Positions 1-9,167 of a stretch of 64,000 nt of DNA are shown here, one piece after another. Location: assembly GCA_018969485.1 (NCBI GenBank), contig JAGWYG010000008.1:1-64000 (forward strand), given 5' to 3'. Each line of letters starts with the position of its first letter. The stretch's first letter is position 1. The notes beneath the pieces were generated by a model. The model saw nothing but the letters and a program-made list of their open reading frames with translations. It did no database searches and was not told the DNA's origin. Both the position numbers and the translations under genes were made by a program. The stretch comes from Chloroflexota bacterium. GTDB lineage: Bacteria > Chloroflexota > Chloroflexia > Chloroflexales > Roseiflexaceae.

Positions 1-614
1 TGGTGCGGCGCGGCATCACCGGCCGGGGTGGCTGCGTGGATGTGAGCCTGCTCGAATCAGTGCTCGACCTGCAGTTCGAGGTGCTCACGACGTATCTCAA
101 CGATGGCGGCCGCCCGCCGCGGCGCAGCGCCGTCAACAACGCCCACGCCTACCTGGCGGCGCCGTACGGCATCTACGCCACCGCCGATGGCTACCTCGCG
201 CTGGCGATGGGCGCCATCCCGCACCTCGGTGCGCTGCTCGACTGCCCGGCGCTGCTGGCCTACGATGACCCCCGCCGCTGGTTCGACGAGCGCGACGCCA
301 TCAAGCAGATCATCGCCGATCACCTCGCCGGCGCGCCCAGCGCCCACTGGCTGGCGCGCCTCGAGCCGGCCGACTATTGGTGCGCCGAGGTGCTCGAGTG
401 GTCGCGGCTGGTCACACATCCGGCATTCGCCAGCCTGCAGATGACCCAGCGCATCACGCGCTCGAGCGGCGCGAGCTTCGCGACCACCCGCTGCCCGATC
501 CGCATCGATGGCGCGCGGCTCACCGCGCCGCTCGGTTCGCCGGGCCTCGGCGAGCACACGGCCGCGATCGTCCACGAGTTTGCGCTCGACGACACGACGG
601 AGGACCCGGCATGA
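1..614 (+). CDS. CaiB/BaiF (family III) CoA transferase, C-terminal part
   Basis: The reading frame is open from the left edge, so the first half of the gene lies outside the window. About 203 residues are visible, beginning near a DVSLLES segment that in family III CoA transferases follows the catalytic half; the family's catalytic aspartate is therefore not visible. Such enzymes move CoA between a carboxylic acid and an acyl-CoA in the cytoplasm. The stop codon overlaps the ATG of the MaoC-type hydratase (ATGA at 611-614), so the two are translationally coupled and probably act on the same acyl-CoA. Family call is good; the substrate is unknown. Confidence 0.8.
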   Translation, partial: VRRGITGRGGCVDVSLLESVLDLQFEVLTTYLNDGGRPPRRSAVNNAHAYLAAPYGIYATADGYLALAMGAIPHLGALLDCPALLAYDDPRRWFDERDAIKQIIADHLAGAPSAHWLARLEPADYWCAEVLEWSRLVTHPAFASLQMTQRITRSSGASFATTRCPIRIDGARLTAPLGSPGLGEHTAAIVHEFALDDTTEDPA

Positions 615-1075
615 TTCAGCCATGCTTCTTCGAGGAGTATCGCATCGGCAGCGAACGGCGCACGCTGGGCCGCACGATCACCGAGGCCGATGTCGTGCTG
701 CACGCCGGCCAGACCGGCGACTTCTATCCGCATCACATGGACGCCGAGTGGTGCGCGACGCAGCCGTTCGGCCGGCGCATCGCCCACGGCACCCTGATCC
801 TCAGCGCCGCTATCGGCATGACCGCCGGCGCGATCAATCCGCATGCGATGTCGTATGGCTATGACGCGGTGCGCTTCGTGCGGCCGGTGTTCATCGGCGA
901 CACCATCACCGTGCGCGCCACGATCACGGAACGACGCGACCATCCGCGCCGCCACGACCACGGCATCGTCGTCGAGACGGTCGAGGTCAACAATCAGGCG
1001 GGGGTGGTCGTCCTGGCCTGCCAGCATCTGTATCTGGTGCAACGACGTCCGGCCCCGGTCGATGAGCCGGCCTGA
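611..1075 (+). CDS. MaoC-family (R)-hydratase/dehydratase
   Basis: A 154-residue single hot-dog protein. The hydratase signature TGDFYPHH (catalytic Asp and His) lies near residue 36 and is followed by FGRRIAHG, as in MaoC-like enoyl-CoA hydratases. The ATG at 611 was chosen over a longer open frame from 377 because it overlaps the upstream stop as ATGA and gives the normal family length. With the CoA transferase before it, this suggests activation and hydration or dehydration of an acyl-CoA (mesaconyl- or citramalyl-type chemistry is one possibility). The exact substrate cannot be told. Confidence 0.85.
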   Translation: MIQPCFFEEYRIGSERRTLGRTITEADVVLHAGQTGDFYPHHMDAEWCATQPFGRRIAHGTLILSAAIGMTAGAINPHAMSYGYDAVRFVRPVFIGDTITVRATITERRDHPRRHDHGIVVETVEVNNQAGVVVLACQHLYLVQRRPAPVDEPA

Positions 1076-1088
1076 CAGGGAGGAATCG

Positions 1089-2174
1089 GTGGACCCGATC
1101 GAGTTGTTGTCCCTCGAGGCCGGGCCACGGCGCCCGGAGCGCAGCGATTACGGCATCGGCATCATCGGCTGCGGCGGCATCGTGAATGCGGCGCACCTGC
1201 CGGCGTACCGCGCCGCCGGGCTGCAGATCATCGGCTGCTTCGATGTCGATCGCGCCGCTGCCGAGGCGACGGCCGCCCGCTTCGCCATCCCGCGCGTCTA
1301 TCCCTCGCTCGATGCGCTGCTGGCGGACCAGGCGGTCGCGATCGTCGACATCGCGGTGCCGGCGTGGCACCAGCGCGGCATCGCCGAGCGCGCCCTGCTG
1401 GCGGGCAAGCATCTGCTGTGCCAGAAGCCGCTGGCCGAGACGCTCGATGATGCGCTGGCGATCGCTCATGCCGGCCGCCGCGCCGGTCGCCATGTGGCGG
1501 TCAACCAGCAGATGCGCTGGAGCGCCGGCATCGCCGCGGCGCGTGGCCTGCTGCGCGATGGCCTGATCGGCACCCCGACCGATGTGCAGATCCGCGTCTC
1601 GGTGGCCACGCCGTGGCATCTGTGGCCCTGGTTGCGCGACGCGCCACGCCTCGATCTGATGTACCACAGCATCCACTACGTCGACAGCGTGCGCTCGTGG
1701 GTCGGCGATCCGCTGTGGGTCACCAGCCAGCATGCGCGCTTCCCCGGCCAGCCCGAACGCGCCGAGACCAGGACGATCACGGTGCTGGAGTATGAGTCGG
1801 GCCTGCATGTGCTGGTGACGGTGAACCATCACGACCACAGCGGCGCGAGCATCGCCGAGTTTCGCATCCTGGGCACCGCCGGTGCGATCGAGGGGACGAT
1901 CGGCCTGCTGGCGGACTATCCACGCGCCAGGCCGGATACGCTGCGCTTCACGTCGCAGCGCTTCGTGCCCCACATGTGGCATGCGCCGACGCTCACGGGC
2001 CTGTGGCTGCCCGATGCCTTCGTCGGCCCGATGTATGGCCTGATGCAGGCGATCGGCGGTGATGTGCCGCCGCCGACTGATGCCCTGGATAACTGCCAGA
2101 CGCTGCGCGTGGTGCATGCGGCCTATCGCTCGGCGGCCGAACGACGCAGCGTGGCGCTCGCCGAATTGTCGTGA
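1089..2174 (+). CDS. Gfo/Idh/MocA family NAD(P)-dependent oxidoreductase
   Basis: 361 residues. The N-terminal Rossmann domain has GIGIIGCGGIVNAAH near residues 20-34. The family EKP motif appears as QKPLAE, so the Glu is replaced by Gln while the catalytic Lys is kept. The C-terminal alpha/beta domain carries the usual D...H region (LDLMYHSIHYVD). GTG at 1089 is preferred because GGGAGG lies 5-6 bases upstream; an in-frame ATG at 1062 overlaps the preceding gene and is an alternative. These enzymes oxidise or reduce sugars and inositols, so the gene shifts the cluster theme toward carbohydrate catabolism. Confidence 0.85.
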   Translation: MDPIELLSLEAGPRRPERSDYGIGIIGCGGIVNAAHLPAYRAAGLQIIGCFDVDRAAAEATAARFAIPRVYPSLDALLADQAVAIVDIAVPAWHQRGIAERALLAGKHLLCQKPLAETLDDALAIAHAGRRAGRHVAVNQQMRWSAGIAAARGLLRDGLIGTPTDVQIRVSVATPWHLWPWLRDAPRLDLMYHSIHYVDSVRSWVGDPLWVTSQHARFPGQPERAETRTITVLEYESGLHVLVTVNHHDHSGASIAEFRILGTAGAIEGTIGLLADYPRARPDTLRFTSQRFVPHMWHAPTLTGLWLPDAFVGPMYGLMQAIGGDVPPPTDALDNCQTLRVVHAAYRSAAERRSVALAELS

Positions 2175-2200
2175 CTGGCCCGCCACGCAGGAGGACACCG

Positions 2201-3439
2201 ATGACGACGCTGAAGATCATGTATCGGTCGTTCGATGGGTTTGAGCGCGCGCTTGCGGCGCAGATGGCGGACTTCGCCCGCGTCGCGCCGGGCGTCACCT
2301 TCGCCGTTGAGCATGGCGGCCCCGAGGAGCTGTATCAGCGGATGGTCGCCGGCGGCGGGGTGTTCGATGGCCGGGCGGACATCATGCTGGTGCTGACCGA
2401 CTGGCTGCCCGAATTGATCGCCCGCGGCGGCTTGCGGCCGCTCGATGCCTTCCTCGCCGCCGATCCGCCCGATGACTGGCCGCACGGCTGGAGCCCGTCG
2501 ATGCTGACGCTCCAGCGCGATGCCGCTGGTCATGTCTATGGGCTGCCCTATCACGATGGCCCCGAGATGTTCCACTATCGCGCCGATCTGTTCGCCGACC
2601 CCGGCGAGCAGGCGGCGTTTCGCGCCGGCACCGGCCGCGCGCTGCGGCCACCGGTGACCTGGGACGAGTTCCTCGAGGTGGCACGCTTCTTCACCCGGCC
2701 GGAGCAGGGCCAGTATGGCGTGGTGGTCGCCGGGCTGAATGATGGCCACAATACCGTCTATGACTTCATGATCCAGCTCTGGAGCCGCGGCGGCCGCCTG
2801 CTCGACGAGCGCGGCCAGCCGGCGTTCCACGATGCCGTCGGCCATGCAGCGCTGCAGTTTTATGTCGATCTTGTCACCACGGCCGGCGTGACGCCGCCCG
2901 AGACCTTCGCGCTGGACAGCCTGGCGGCGGGCGAAGCCTACGCTGCGGGGCGTGCGGCGATGATGCTGAACTGGGCCGGCTTCATGGCCGTGGCGCAGCT
3001 ACCGCCGAGCCGCATCATCGGCCGCAGCCGGTGCGGGCCGATTCCACGCGGCAGCGGCGCGGGCGGGCGCCACGCCAGCCTGAACGTGTACTGGGTGCTG
3101 GGCATCTGCGCCGGCAGCCGGCAGCCCGAGCTGGCGTGGCGCTTCCTGCGCAACACCGCCGGCGCCGCGATGGACCGCATCACCTCGCTGTCGGGCGGCA
3201 GCGGCGTCCGGCTGTCGACCTGGAACGATCCGGCGGTGCGGGCGCAGTTCCAGTACTACGAGACGATCGAGGAGGTGCATCGCGGGATCGACACATTGCC
3301 GGCGATCCCGCAGTACCCGGCGATGAATGAGGTGCTGAACCGCATGGTCTGGCGGGCATCGCAGCGCGAGGCGAGCGTCGCGCAGGCGCTCGCCGATGCC
3401 GCCGGCGAGGTGGCAGCCGTGCTGTCGGGGGGCACGTGA
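2201..3439 (+). CDS. ABC-type extracellular solute-binding protein family 1, no signal peptide
   Basis: 412 residues with the layout of family 1 sugar-binding proteins: an N-terminal lobe beginning TLKIMYRSF, a hinge segment GHVYGLPYHDGPEMFHYRADLF, and a C-terminal lobe with GEAYAAGRAAMMLNWAG. The ATG at 2201 follows an AGGAGG-type site. Neither this start nor the upstream in-frame GTG at 2171 gives a hydrophobic leader or lipobox: the protein begins directly with the first beta strand of the mature fold. No permease or ATPase gene is adjacent. It may be exported differently, act in the cytoplasm, or have lost its leader. The stop overlaps the next start (TGATG). Confidence 0.8.
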   Translation: MTTLKIMYRSFDGFERALAAQMADFARVAPGVTFAVEHGGPEELYQRMVAGGGVFDGRADIMLVLTDWLPELIARGGLRPLDAFLAADPPDDWPHGWSPSMLTLQRDAAGHVYGLPYHDGPEMFHYRADLFADPGEQAAFRAGTGRALRPPVTWDEFLEVARFFTRPEQGQYGVVVAGLNDGHNTVYDFMIQLWSRGGRLLDERGQPAFHDAVGHAALQFYVDLVTTAGVTPPETFALDSLAAGEAYAAGRAAMMLNWAGFMAVAQLPPSRIIGRSRCGPIPRGSGAGGRHASLNVYWVLGICAGSRQPELAWRFLRNTAGAAMDRITSLSGGSGVRLSTWNDPAVRAQFQYYETIEEVHRGIDTLPAIPQYPAMNEVLNRMVWRASQREASVAQALADAAGEVAAVLSGGT

Positions 3440-5508
3440 TGCGCCCGCTGTGGCGCGATCCGCGCTGGGCCGGGCTGCCGCAGCGCCCGTGGCGCAAGGT
3501 CCATCTCGACTACCACAACAGCGCGCACCTGCCGCGGCTGGCCGGCGCATTCGACGCCGATGCATTCGCCGCGACGCTGGCAGCCGCCCACGTCACGGCG
3601 GTGGTGGTGTTCGCCAAGGACATGCACGGCTACTGCTACTACCCGAGCGCGCTCGGGCCGGTGCACCCGGGGCTATCGTTCGACCTGCTCGGCGCCCAGG
3701 TGGCGGCATGCCGCGCCCGTGGCATCGCGGTCTATGCCTACCAGTGCGTCACCTGGGACAACCTGTGCGCCGAGGAGCATCCGGAATGGCTGGTGTTCCG
3801 CCGCGACCGCACCACCTACCTGCCGCGGTTCGACGAGACGCCCGGCTGGACGGCGCTGTGCCTCAGCCATCCCGGTTTCGTCGCCCGCGTGCTGGGGCAC
3901 TCGGCAGAGATCCTGCAGCACTACGCCATCGATGGCATCTGGTACGACATGCCGCTGCCGATCGGCGGCGAGTGCTTCTGCGCGCGCTGCCTGGCGACGC
4001 TGCGCGCGGCCGGCCACGATCCGCTCGACGTGGCCGCGCAGCGCCACCACAAACAGCAGCTGCTGGTCGGGTTCCTGCAGCAGGCGCAGCACCAGGCCCG
4101 GGCGCTGCGCCCCGGCTGCCAGGTGGATCACAACAACCAGACGCGCCTCGGCCTGGGCGAGCGCGCCGCGTGGCTCGACAACATCGACATCGAAGCGCTG
4201 CCCACGGCGTTCTGGGGGTACTGGTACTTTCCGACGAATGTGCGCTATGCGCGCACCTTCGGCCGCACCGTCTACGGCATGACCGGGCGCTTCCAGCGCG
4301 CCTGGGCCGATTTCGGCGGGCTCAAGCATCCGCTGCAGCTGCGCGCCGAGATGGCCGGCATCGTGGCGCATGGCGCGCGCTGCGACATCGGCGACCAACT
4401 GCCGCCCGATGGGCGCCTCGAGCCGGCGGTGTACGCGACCATCGGCGCGGCGTTCGCCGAGGTGGCCCGGCTCGAGCCGTGGCTCGATGGCGCCGTGCCG
4501 GTGACCGAGGCGGCGCTGCTGGTGGACGGGCTGCCGCTCGAGGATCTGTCGACGGTGCCGGACGCCCACGGCGCCGGGCGTGGTGCGCCGAGCGTCTATG
4601 GGCTGACCCGGCTGCTGATGGAGTGCCAGATCCAGTTCGATATCGTCGAACCGGCGGTCGCGTGGGAGCGCTATCGGCTGATCATCCTGGCCGACGAACT
4701 GACGGTCGATGCGGCGCTGGCGCAGCGCCTGCACGCGTTCCTGGCTGGCGGCGGCGCGGTGCTGGCGGCCCACCACGCGCTGCGCGGCGCCGATGGCCGT
4801 GCCTGGCATCCGGCCATCGACGATGCCGGCGATTCGCCGTTCACCCCGGCATACATGCGGCTGAGCGAGCCACCCGCCGGCATGCCACCCTACGACTACG
4901 CGCTCTACGAGGGCAGCGCCCGCTGGCGCGCCGTCGGCGCCGACCGCGTGCTCGGCTGGCTCGGTGAGCCGCTGTTCCAGCGCACGGCGCAGCACTACAC
5001 CAGCCATGCCCAGACGCCCTGCGACCACCTGACCGACTACGCCGCGGCGCTGGTCAGCGGTGGGCTGGCGGCCAGCGCCTTTCCCATCGGCGCCAGCTAC
5101 TTCCGCCACGGGTACTGGATCTACCGCACGCTGTTCCGCCAGTTGCTCCAGGCAGTCTACGCCACGCCGCTGGTCGTCACGTCGGCACCGCTCAGCTGCG
5201 AAGTGACGGTCACCTGGCAGCCGGCGGCGGGGCAGCGCCCGGCGCGCTGGCTGGTGCACCTGGTGCACTTCTCGTTCAACCGGCGCGGCCCGGACCACTG
5301 CGAGTTCATCGAAGACCCGGTGCCGCTCCACGACGTGCGGGTGGCGCTGGCGGTCGACGAGCCGATCGTCCGCGCCGGCGTGGCAGGCGCTGCGGCGGCG
5401 CTGCCGCTGGCCCGGCACGCTGGCCGCTGGTGTGTCAGCGTGCCACAGGTCACCGTCAGCGCCATCGTCGTGTTCGAGGCGGCGGCACCGGGCGCCGTCA
5501 CGGCCTGA
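3439..5508 (+). CDS. Putative glycoside hydrolase with beta-galactosidase-type trimerisation domain
   Basis: 689 residues. The first about 330 look like a TIM-barrel hydrolase of the hypothetical glycosidase type: HLDYHNS near the start, CVTWDNLCAEEHPEW, then DGIWYDMPLPIGGECFCARC, where Asp and Glu could be catalytic. Residues about 350-450 resemble the beta-galactosidase trimerisation (glutamine amidotransferase-like) domain: LLMECQIQFDIVEP, then a hydrophobic strand with ADELTVDAA and AFLAGGGAVLAAHH. A beta-sandwich tail follows. No signal peptide, as for the neighbouring binding protein. The ATG at 3439 shares a base with the upstream stop. Substrate unknown; the convergent protease gene overlaps its 3' end by 11 bp. 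Confidence 0.65.
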   Translation: MRPLWRDPRWAGLPQRPWRKVHLDYHNSAHLPRLAGAFDADAFAATLAAAHVTAVVVFAKDMHGYCYYPSALGPVHPGLSFDLLGAQVAACRARGIAVYAYQCVTWDNLCAEEHPEWLVFRRDRTTYLPRFDETPGWTALCLSHPGFVARVLGHSAEILQHYAIDGIWYDMPLPIGGECFCARCLATLRAAGHDPLDVAAQRHHKQQLLVGFLQQAQHQARALRPGCQVDHNNQTRLGLGERAAWLDNIDIEALPTAFWGYWYFPTNVRYARTFGRTVYGMTGRFQRAWADFGGLKHPLQLRAEMAGIVAHGARCDIGDQLPPDGRLEPAVYATIGAAFAEVARLEPWLDGAVPVTEAALLVDGLPLEDLSTVPDAHGAGRGAPSVYGLTRLLMECQIQFDIVEPAVAWERYRLIILADELTVDAALAQRLHAFLAGGGAVLAAHHALRGADGRAWHPAIDDAGDSPFTPAYMRLSEPPAGMPPYDYALYEGSARWRAVGADRVLGWLGEPLFQRTAQHYTSHAQTPCDHLTDYAAALVSGGLAASAFPIGASYFRHGYWIYRTLFRQLLQAVYATPLVVTSAPLSCEVTVTWQPAAGQRPARWLVHLVHFSFNRRGPDHCEFIEDPVPLHDVRVALAVDEPIVRAGVAGAAAALPLARHAGRWCVSVPQVTVSAIVVFEAAAPGAVTA

Positions 5509-8500
5509 GCGCCGCCATGCCGATGGCGAGCCGCCCGGGCGCCGCGGCGCGGCCGGGCGGGATCTCGATGATCCACGGGGCAAACGCCCAGGCCAGCGGC
5601 GCGACGTTGATGGCGAACTCGCCGACGGCGAAGCCGTAGGCTTCCAGCGGTGCCGTGATCACGATGCTGGTCAGGTACTGCTGGGCGCCGGCGGCGGCGA
5701 AGCCGAAGTAGGTTGCGCCACCCGCCGCCGGGATGCTGACCGGTCCCGACGAGCGCCCGCCGGCCTCGTCGGCGGTGATCTCGTGCTCGCCCACCGCATT
5801 GGGCTGCACATAGAACTGGATCGCGCGGGTGCGCGGCGGCAGGCTGAGCGTCAGCGTCGTGCCGTTGACCACATAGACATCGCCACGGTAGCCGTGCGAC
5901 CACGACTGCCAGCCGGCGCCGATGCGCTGATGCATCGCACCAGTGCCGAGCCGGACCGGCGCGGCGCCGGGCGCCGGCGCGATGCCGGCCACCTCGAGGT
6001 TGATGGCGCGCGTGTCGGCGGCGAAGGGCGTCATGCGGTACTCGCCGAACCGCAGCGGCGGCGCGCCTTTGCCCGGGCCCAGGCTGAATTGCGTGGTGGT
6101 ACCGGCCATGCCGGCGCGCAGCACCAGCGCCCCGCCGGCGCGCGGCAGCCCGCGCGGCGGCGTGCCGGAGAAGTTCCCCACCCCGGTGAACACCGGCGCC
6201 GGCCGTCGCTTGGCCGCCGCACCGGCGCCGCTGGCATACTGGCCGACCAGCACGGTGTAGCGCACGCCGCGCGACACCGGCACCGCGATCTGCGAGCCCA
6301 CGCCGCCGCCGGCGTCATCGCTGCACGCCATCTCGGCCAGCGCGCCGCGCTGGCCGCGGTACAGCGCCAGCACCGTGTCATAGTCGCTGCCGAACGTCGA
6401 GATGACCAGCCGGCCGCTGCGCGCTGGCGTGATGGTGTACCACACGCTGGCGCCCGGCTGGCTGCGGCTGGTGCAGCTGAGCGCCGGATCGTCGGCCGCC
6501 GTCGTGGCCCGGCCCGTGTCCATCCGGGTCTCGAGCGGCACCTGGCCGAGCGGCAGCGCCCGCGCGATGTCGTCGTTGCTGTTCGCCGACGGCGTCGCCG
6601 TCGGCGTCGCCGTCGGTGCGATACTGCGGAACTGGGCGGTCAGCTGCAGCGAGGCGCCGCGCGGTGCGGCGGCACGGCTGGCCACCTGCACGAAGTACTG
6701 CCCCGGCGGAATCTCGAGCTTCACCCGCGACCACGTCGCGCCGCGCGCGTCGTCGTTGCACGCCACCGGCTGCAGCGTGCCGCCGCTGTCGGTGTAGAGC
6801 CCGAGCAGCGTGTCGTAATCGCTGCCGACCGTCTCAAGCTTGATCTCGCCGACGGTGGCGATGCTGAAGCTATACCACACGGTGCGATGACCGGCCTGGC
6901 TGCGGCACGTCGGCGGGTCCTGCGGATCGACGGTGGCCTGGCGCGTATCGATGCGCTCGCTGAACGGAAAGGCATCGATGCTGCGCGCCGTCGCACGGGC
7001 ATCAAACGATGCCGGTGCCGGCGTCGCGGTCGGCACGAACGCCTCGGCCGTGATGGCGAGCCGCAGCGTTCCGCCTTCCGATTCCGGATAGGCGCCCGCC
7101 AGCACGTAGTAGGTGCCGGGCTCGAGCGTGCGCTGCACCAGCGACGTCAGCCCACCGCCGCCGTCGTCGTTGCACCCCATCGCGGTCAGGGCAGCGGGCG
7201 TGCCGCGGAACAGGCCGAGCACCGTGTCGTAGTCGCTGCCCGCCGTCGTGAGCGTCACACGGCGCGTCGCGTCGAGCGTGAAGCGGTACCACACCGAGGC
7301 GCTCGCCTGCTGGCCGCCCAGGCAGGCGATGGCCGGATCGCCGGCGGCGGCAGTCGCCTGCACGGTGCTGACGGTATCGGCGAACGGAAACCGTGGCACG
7401 CTGCGCGCGGCGGCGATCGCGTCGAACGCCGGCGGCGGCGGCGGCGGCGTCGCGGTCGGCAGCGGCGTCGGGTTGCCCGGATCGCCCAGCGTGGCGAACA
7501 GCAGGCGGTTGGGCGAGCCGCTGCCAGGATTGCCGACGACGTTGCGCGTGGCGAACATCGTGACCGCCAGCGCGGCCTGCTGCGGCGTCGCTCCGGGCCG
7601 TTGCCCGAGGAACCGGGCCACCACGCCGGCGACATGCGGCGACGCCATCGACGTGCCGGAGAAGGTGTCGCTGGCGGTGTCGCTGGTGTTCACCGATGAC
7701 AGCACGTCGACGCCGGGCGCGAAGACGTCGACGCAACGGCCATAGTTGGAGAACGACGCGCGCCGGTCGTCGCGCCCGGTGGCGCCGACCGTGATGGCGA
7801 CGCCGACGCGCGATGGCGAGCCGAGGCATGCGTCGGCGTCCTCGTTGCCCGCGGCGACGACGTAGGTCACGCCGACGGCGACCGACCGCTCGACGGCGCG
7901 ATCGATGCTGGGCGATGGACCGCCGCCGAGGCTCATGTTGGCGACTGCCGGCGTGCGCCGGTTGGCGGTGACCCAGTCGATGCCGCTGACGACCGATGCG
8001 GTCGAGCCGCTGCCGCCGCAGTCGAGGACGCGCACGCCGACCAGCGTGACGCCGCTGGCGACGCCGTAGCTGCTGCCGCCGATGGTGCCGGCGACGTGAG
8101 TGCCGTGACCGTGGCAGTCGTCGGGCGCTCCGCCGTCGATGGCGTCGAATCCGCTGGCGATGCGCCCGGCGAACTGCTGGTGGGTGGCGCGGATGCCGGT
8201 GTCGATGATGTATGCGGTCACGCCGGCGCCGGTGGTGGGGGAGGTGTAGCGCCGGTCGAGCGGCAGGGCCCGCTGGTCGATCCGGTCGAGCCCCCAGGGT
8301 GGGTCGGTGCGGGTGGTGGCGAGCCGGATGCGGCGGTTTTGTTCGACGAATGCGACTGCCGGATCGCGCCGGACGGCGGCCAGCGCGGCGGCGTCGAGCC
8401 GAGCGGCGAAGCCGGTCAGCGCGCTGGTGTATTGCCGGCTCGGCTGCAGCCCCAGGCGGCGTGTGAGCGCGCCGATGGCGTCGCCGGCGCGGCGTGGGTC

Positions 8501-8686
8501 ATCGGCAGTGGCGCGCAGGATGACCAGGTACTCGTCGGTGATCGCAGCGGCGCCGCCGCTGATCAGTGGCGCGGGCGCCGGCGCCGCCGCCTGGGCCGGC
8601 CATGCTGCGCCATGCAGCGCCGCTCCTGCGAGCAGTGCCGCCAGGACGCCACGCAGCATCCATCCCGTCCGTCGCTGTCTGCCCAT
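5498..8686 (-). CDS. Secreted S8 (subtilisin-like) serine protease with three PPC-like domains
   Basis: 1062 residues from the ATG at 8686 (GAGGT site upstream). Order: Sec signal peptide (about 1-35, ending near AQAAA), an inhibitor I9-like propeptide (about 48-120, DEYLVILRA to FVEQNRR), then the S8 catalytic domain with Asp162 (IIDTGI), His194 (HGHGTHVAG), oxyanion Asn281 (AAGNED) and Ser346 (SGTSMASPH). Three repeats of about 120-130 residues follow, each with GSDYDTVLGLY-like and C(N/S)DD motifs typical of prepeptidase C-terminal domains, separated by Pro/Thr linkers (PTATP). A C-terminal beta domain of about 220 residues ends the protein. Extracellular proteolysis is the expected role. 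Confidence 0.93.
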   Translation of the reverse strand: MGRQRRTGWMLRGVLAALLAGAALHGAAWPAQAAAPAPAPLISGGAAAITDEYLVILRATADDPRRAGDAIGALTRRLGLQPSRQYTSALTGFAARLDAAALAAVRRDPAVAFVEQNRRIRLATTRTDPPWGLDRIDQRALPLDRRYTSPTTGAGVTAYIIDTGIRATHQQFAGRIASGFDAIDGGAPDDCHGHGTHVAGTIGGSSYGVASGVTLVGVRVLDCGGSGSTASVVSGIDWVTANRRTPAVANMSLGGGPSPSIDRAVERSVAVGVTYVVAAGNEDADACLGSPSRVGVAITVGATGRDDRRASFSNYGRCVDVFAPGVDVLSSVNTSDTASDTFSGTSMASPHVAGVVARFLGQRPGATPQQAALAVTMFATRNVVGNPGSGSPNRLLFATLGDPGNPTPLPTATPPPPPPAFDAIAAARSVPRFPFADTVSTVQATAAAGDPAIACLGGQQASASVWYRFTLDATRRVTLTTAGSDYDTVLGLFRGTPAALTAMGCNDDGGGGLTSLVQRTLEPGTYYVLAGAYPESEGGTLRLAITAEAFVPTATPAPASFDARATARSIDAFPFSERIDTRQATVDPQDPPTCRSQAGHRTVWYSFSIATVGEIKLETVGSDYDTLLGLYTDSGGTLQPVACNDDARGATWSRVKLEIPPGQYFVQVASRAAAPRGASLQLTAQFRSIAPTATPTATPSANSNDDIARALPLGQVPLETRMDTGRATTAADDPALSCTSRSQPGASVWYTITPARSGRLVISTFGSDYDTVLALYRGQRGALAEMACSDDAGGGVGSQIAVPVSRGVRYTVLVGQYASGAGAAAKRRPAPVFTGVGNFSGTPPRGLPRAGGALVLRAGMAGTTTQFSLGPGKGAPPLRFGEYRMTPFAADTRAINLEVAGIAPAPGAAPVRLGTGAMHQRIGAGWQSWSHGYRGDVYVVNGTTLTLSLPPRTRAIQFYVQPNAVGEHEITADEAGGRSSGPVSIPAAGGATYFGFAAAGAQQYLTSIVITAPLEAYGFAVGEFAINVAPLAWAFAPWIIEIPPGRAAAPGRLAIGMAALRP

Positions 8687-8737
8687 CACACCACCTCGCT
8701 GCCCGGCTGCGCCGGCGGGCCGTCGCCCGCTCACCGC

Positions 8738-8743
8738 ATCCTA
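8738..8743 (-). promoter_or_regulatory. Candidate extended -10 for the protease gene
   Basis: On the minus strand the sequence TGGTAGGAT forms an extended -10 (TGn then TAGGAT) about 50 bases before the protease start. No good -35 is visible, so the call is weak. Confidence 0.3.
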
Positions 8744-8830
8744 CCACATGTGCGGCGACGGGTGAGGCCCTGTGGCGCCGCGCACAGGCCACCGGGCTCG
8801 GCGCAGCGGCACGTGCAGCGGGCGGTGGGC

Positions 8831-9017
8831 GTCGTCGGCCATGCGCGACGATTCCGGCGCATCTGCTGGTGCATGCACACGACGCCGTCGTGGCTGCGCA
8901 TACGAGCGGTGCAGCATGGGTCACGCTGCGTTGTCGTCCATGCACTGCAATCCTGGCATATCTGCTGGTATGCTGATCCATGGACACGATGCCGTCGTGG
9001 CTGCGCGTATGAGCGGT
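8831..9017. repeat. Two-copy imperfect direct repeat, about 107 bp apart
   Basis: A segment near 8831-8910 recurs at 8931-9017. The best matching part is about 34 bp (8877-8910 against 8984-9017), beginning ACACGA(C/T)GCCGTCGTGG and ending GAGCGGT; the stretch containing ATCTGCTGGT also matches. The core CACGACG-C-CGTCGTG is itself a short inverted repeat. The copies fill most of the 481-bp divergent gap 8687-9167 between the protease and SUMF1-type genes. No supported gene lies in this gap. Function unknown. Confidence 0.6.
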
Positions 9018-9167
9018 ACCGCATCGACGAACGGCCGCCTGGCGCATCAGGAAACCGCCGGGGTCGCGTGCTGGGCCGGATGGCTGCGATGGCGCGCGTG
9101 TCCGGGTGCACGTGCTGTATACTGCGATCAATCCTTGCTGAAACGCAATCAACGCAGGAGAACACCA

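Noticed and set aside
5432-7699. Long plus-strand open frame opposite the protease gene
   Set aside because: It is an Arg/Ala-rich reading of the complementary strand of a clearly coding region, a common effect of very high G+C.
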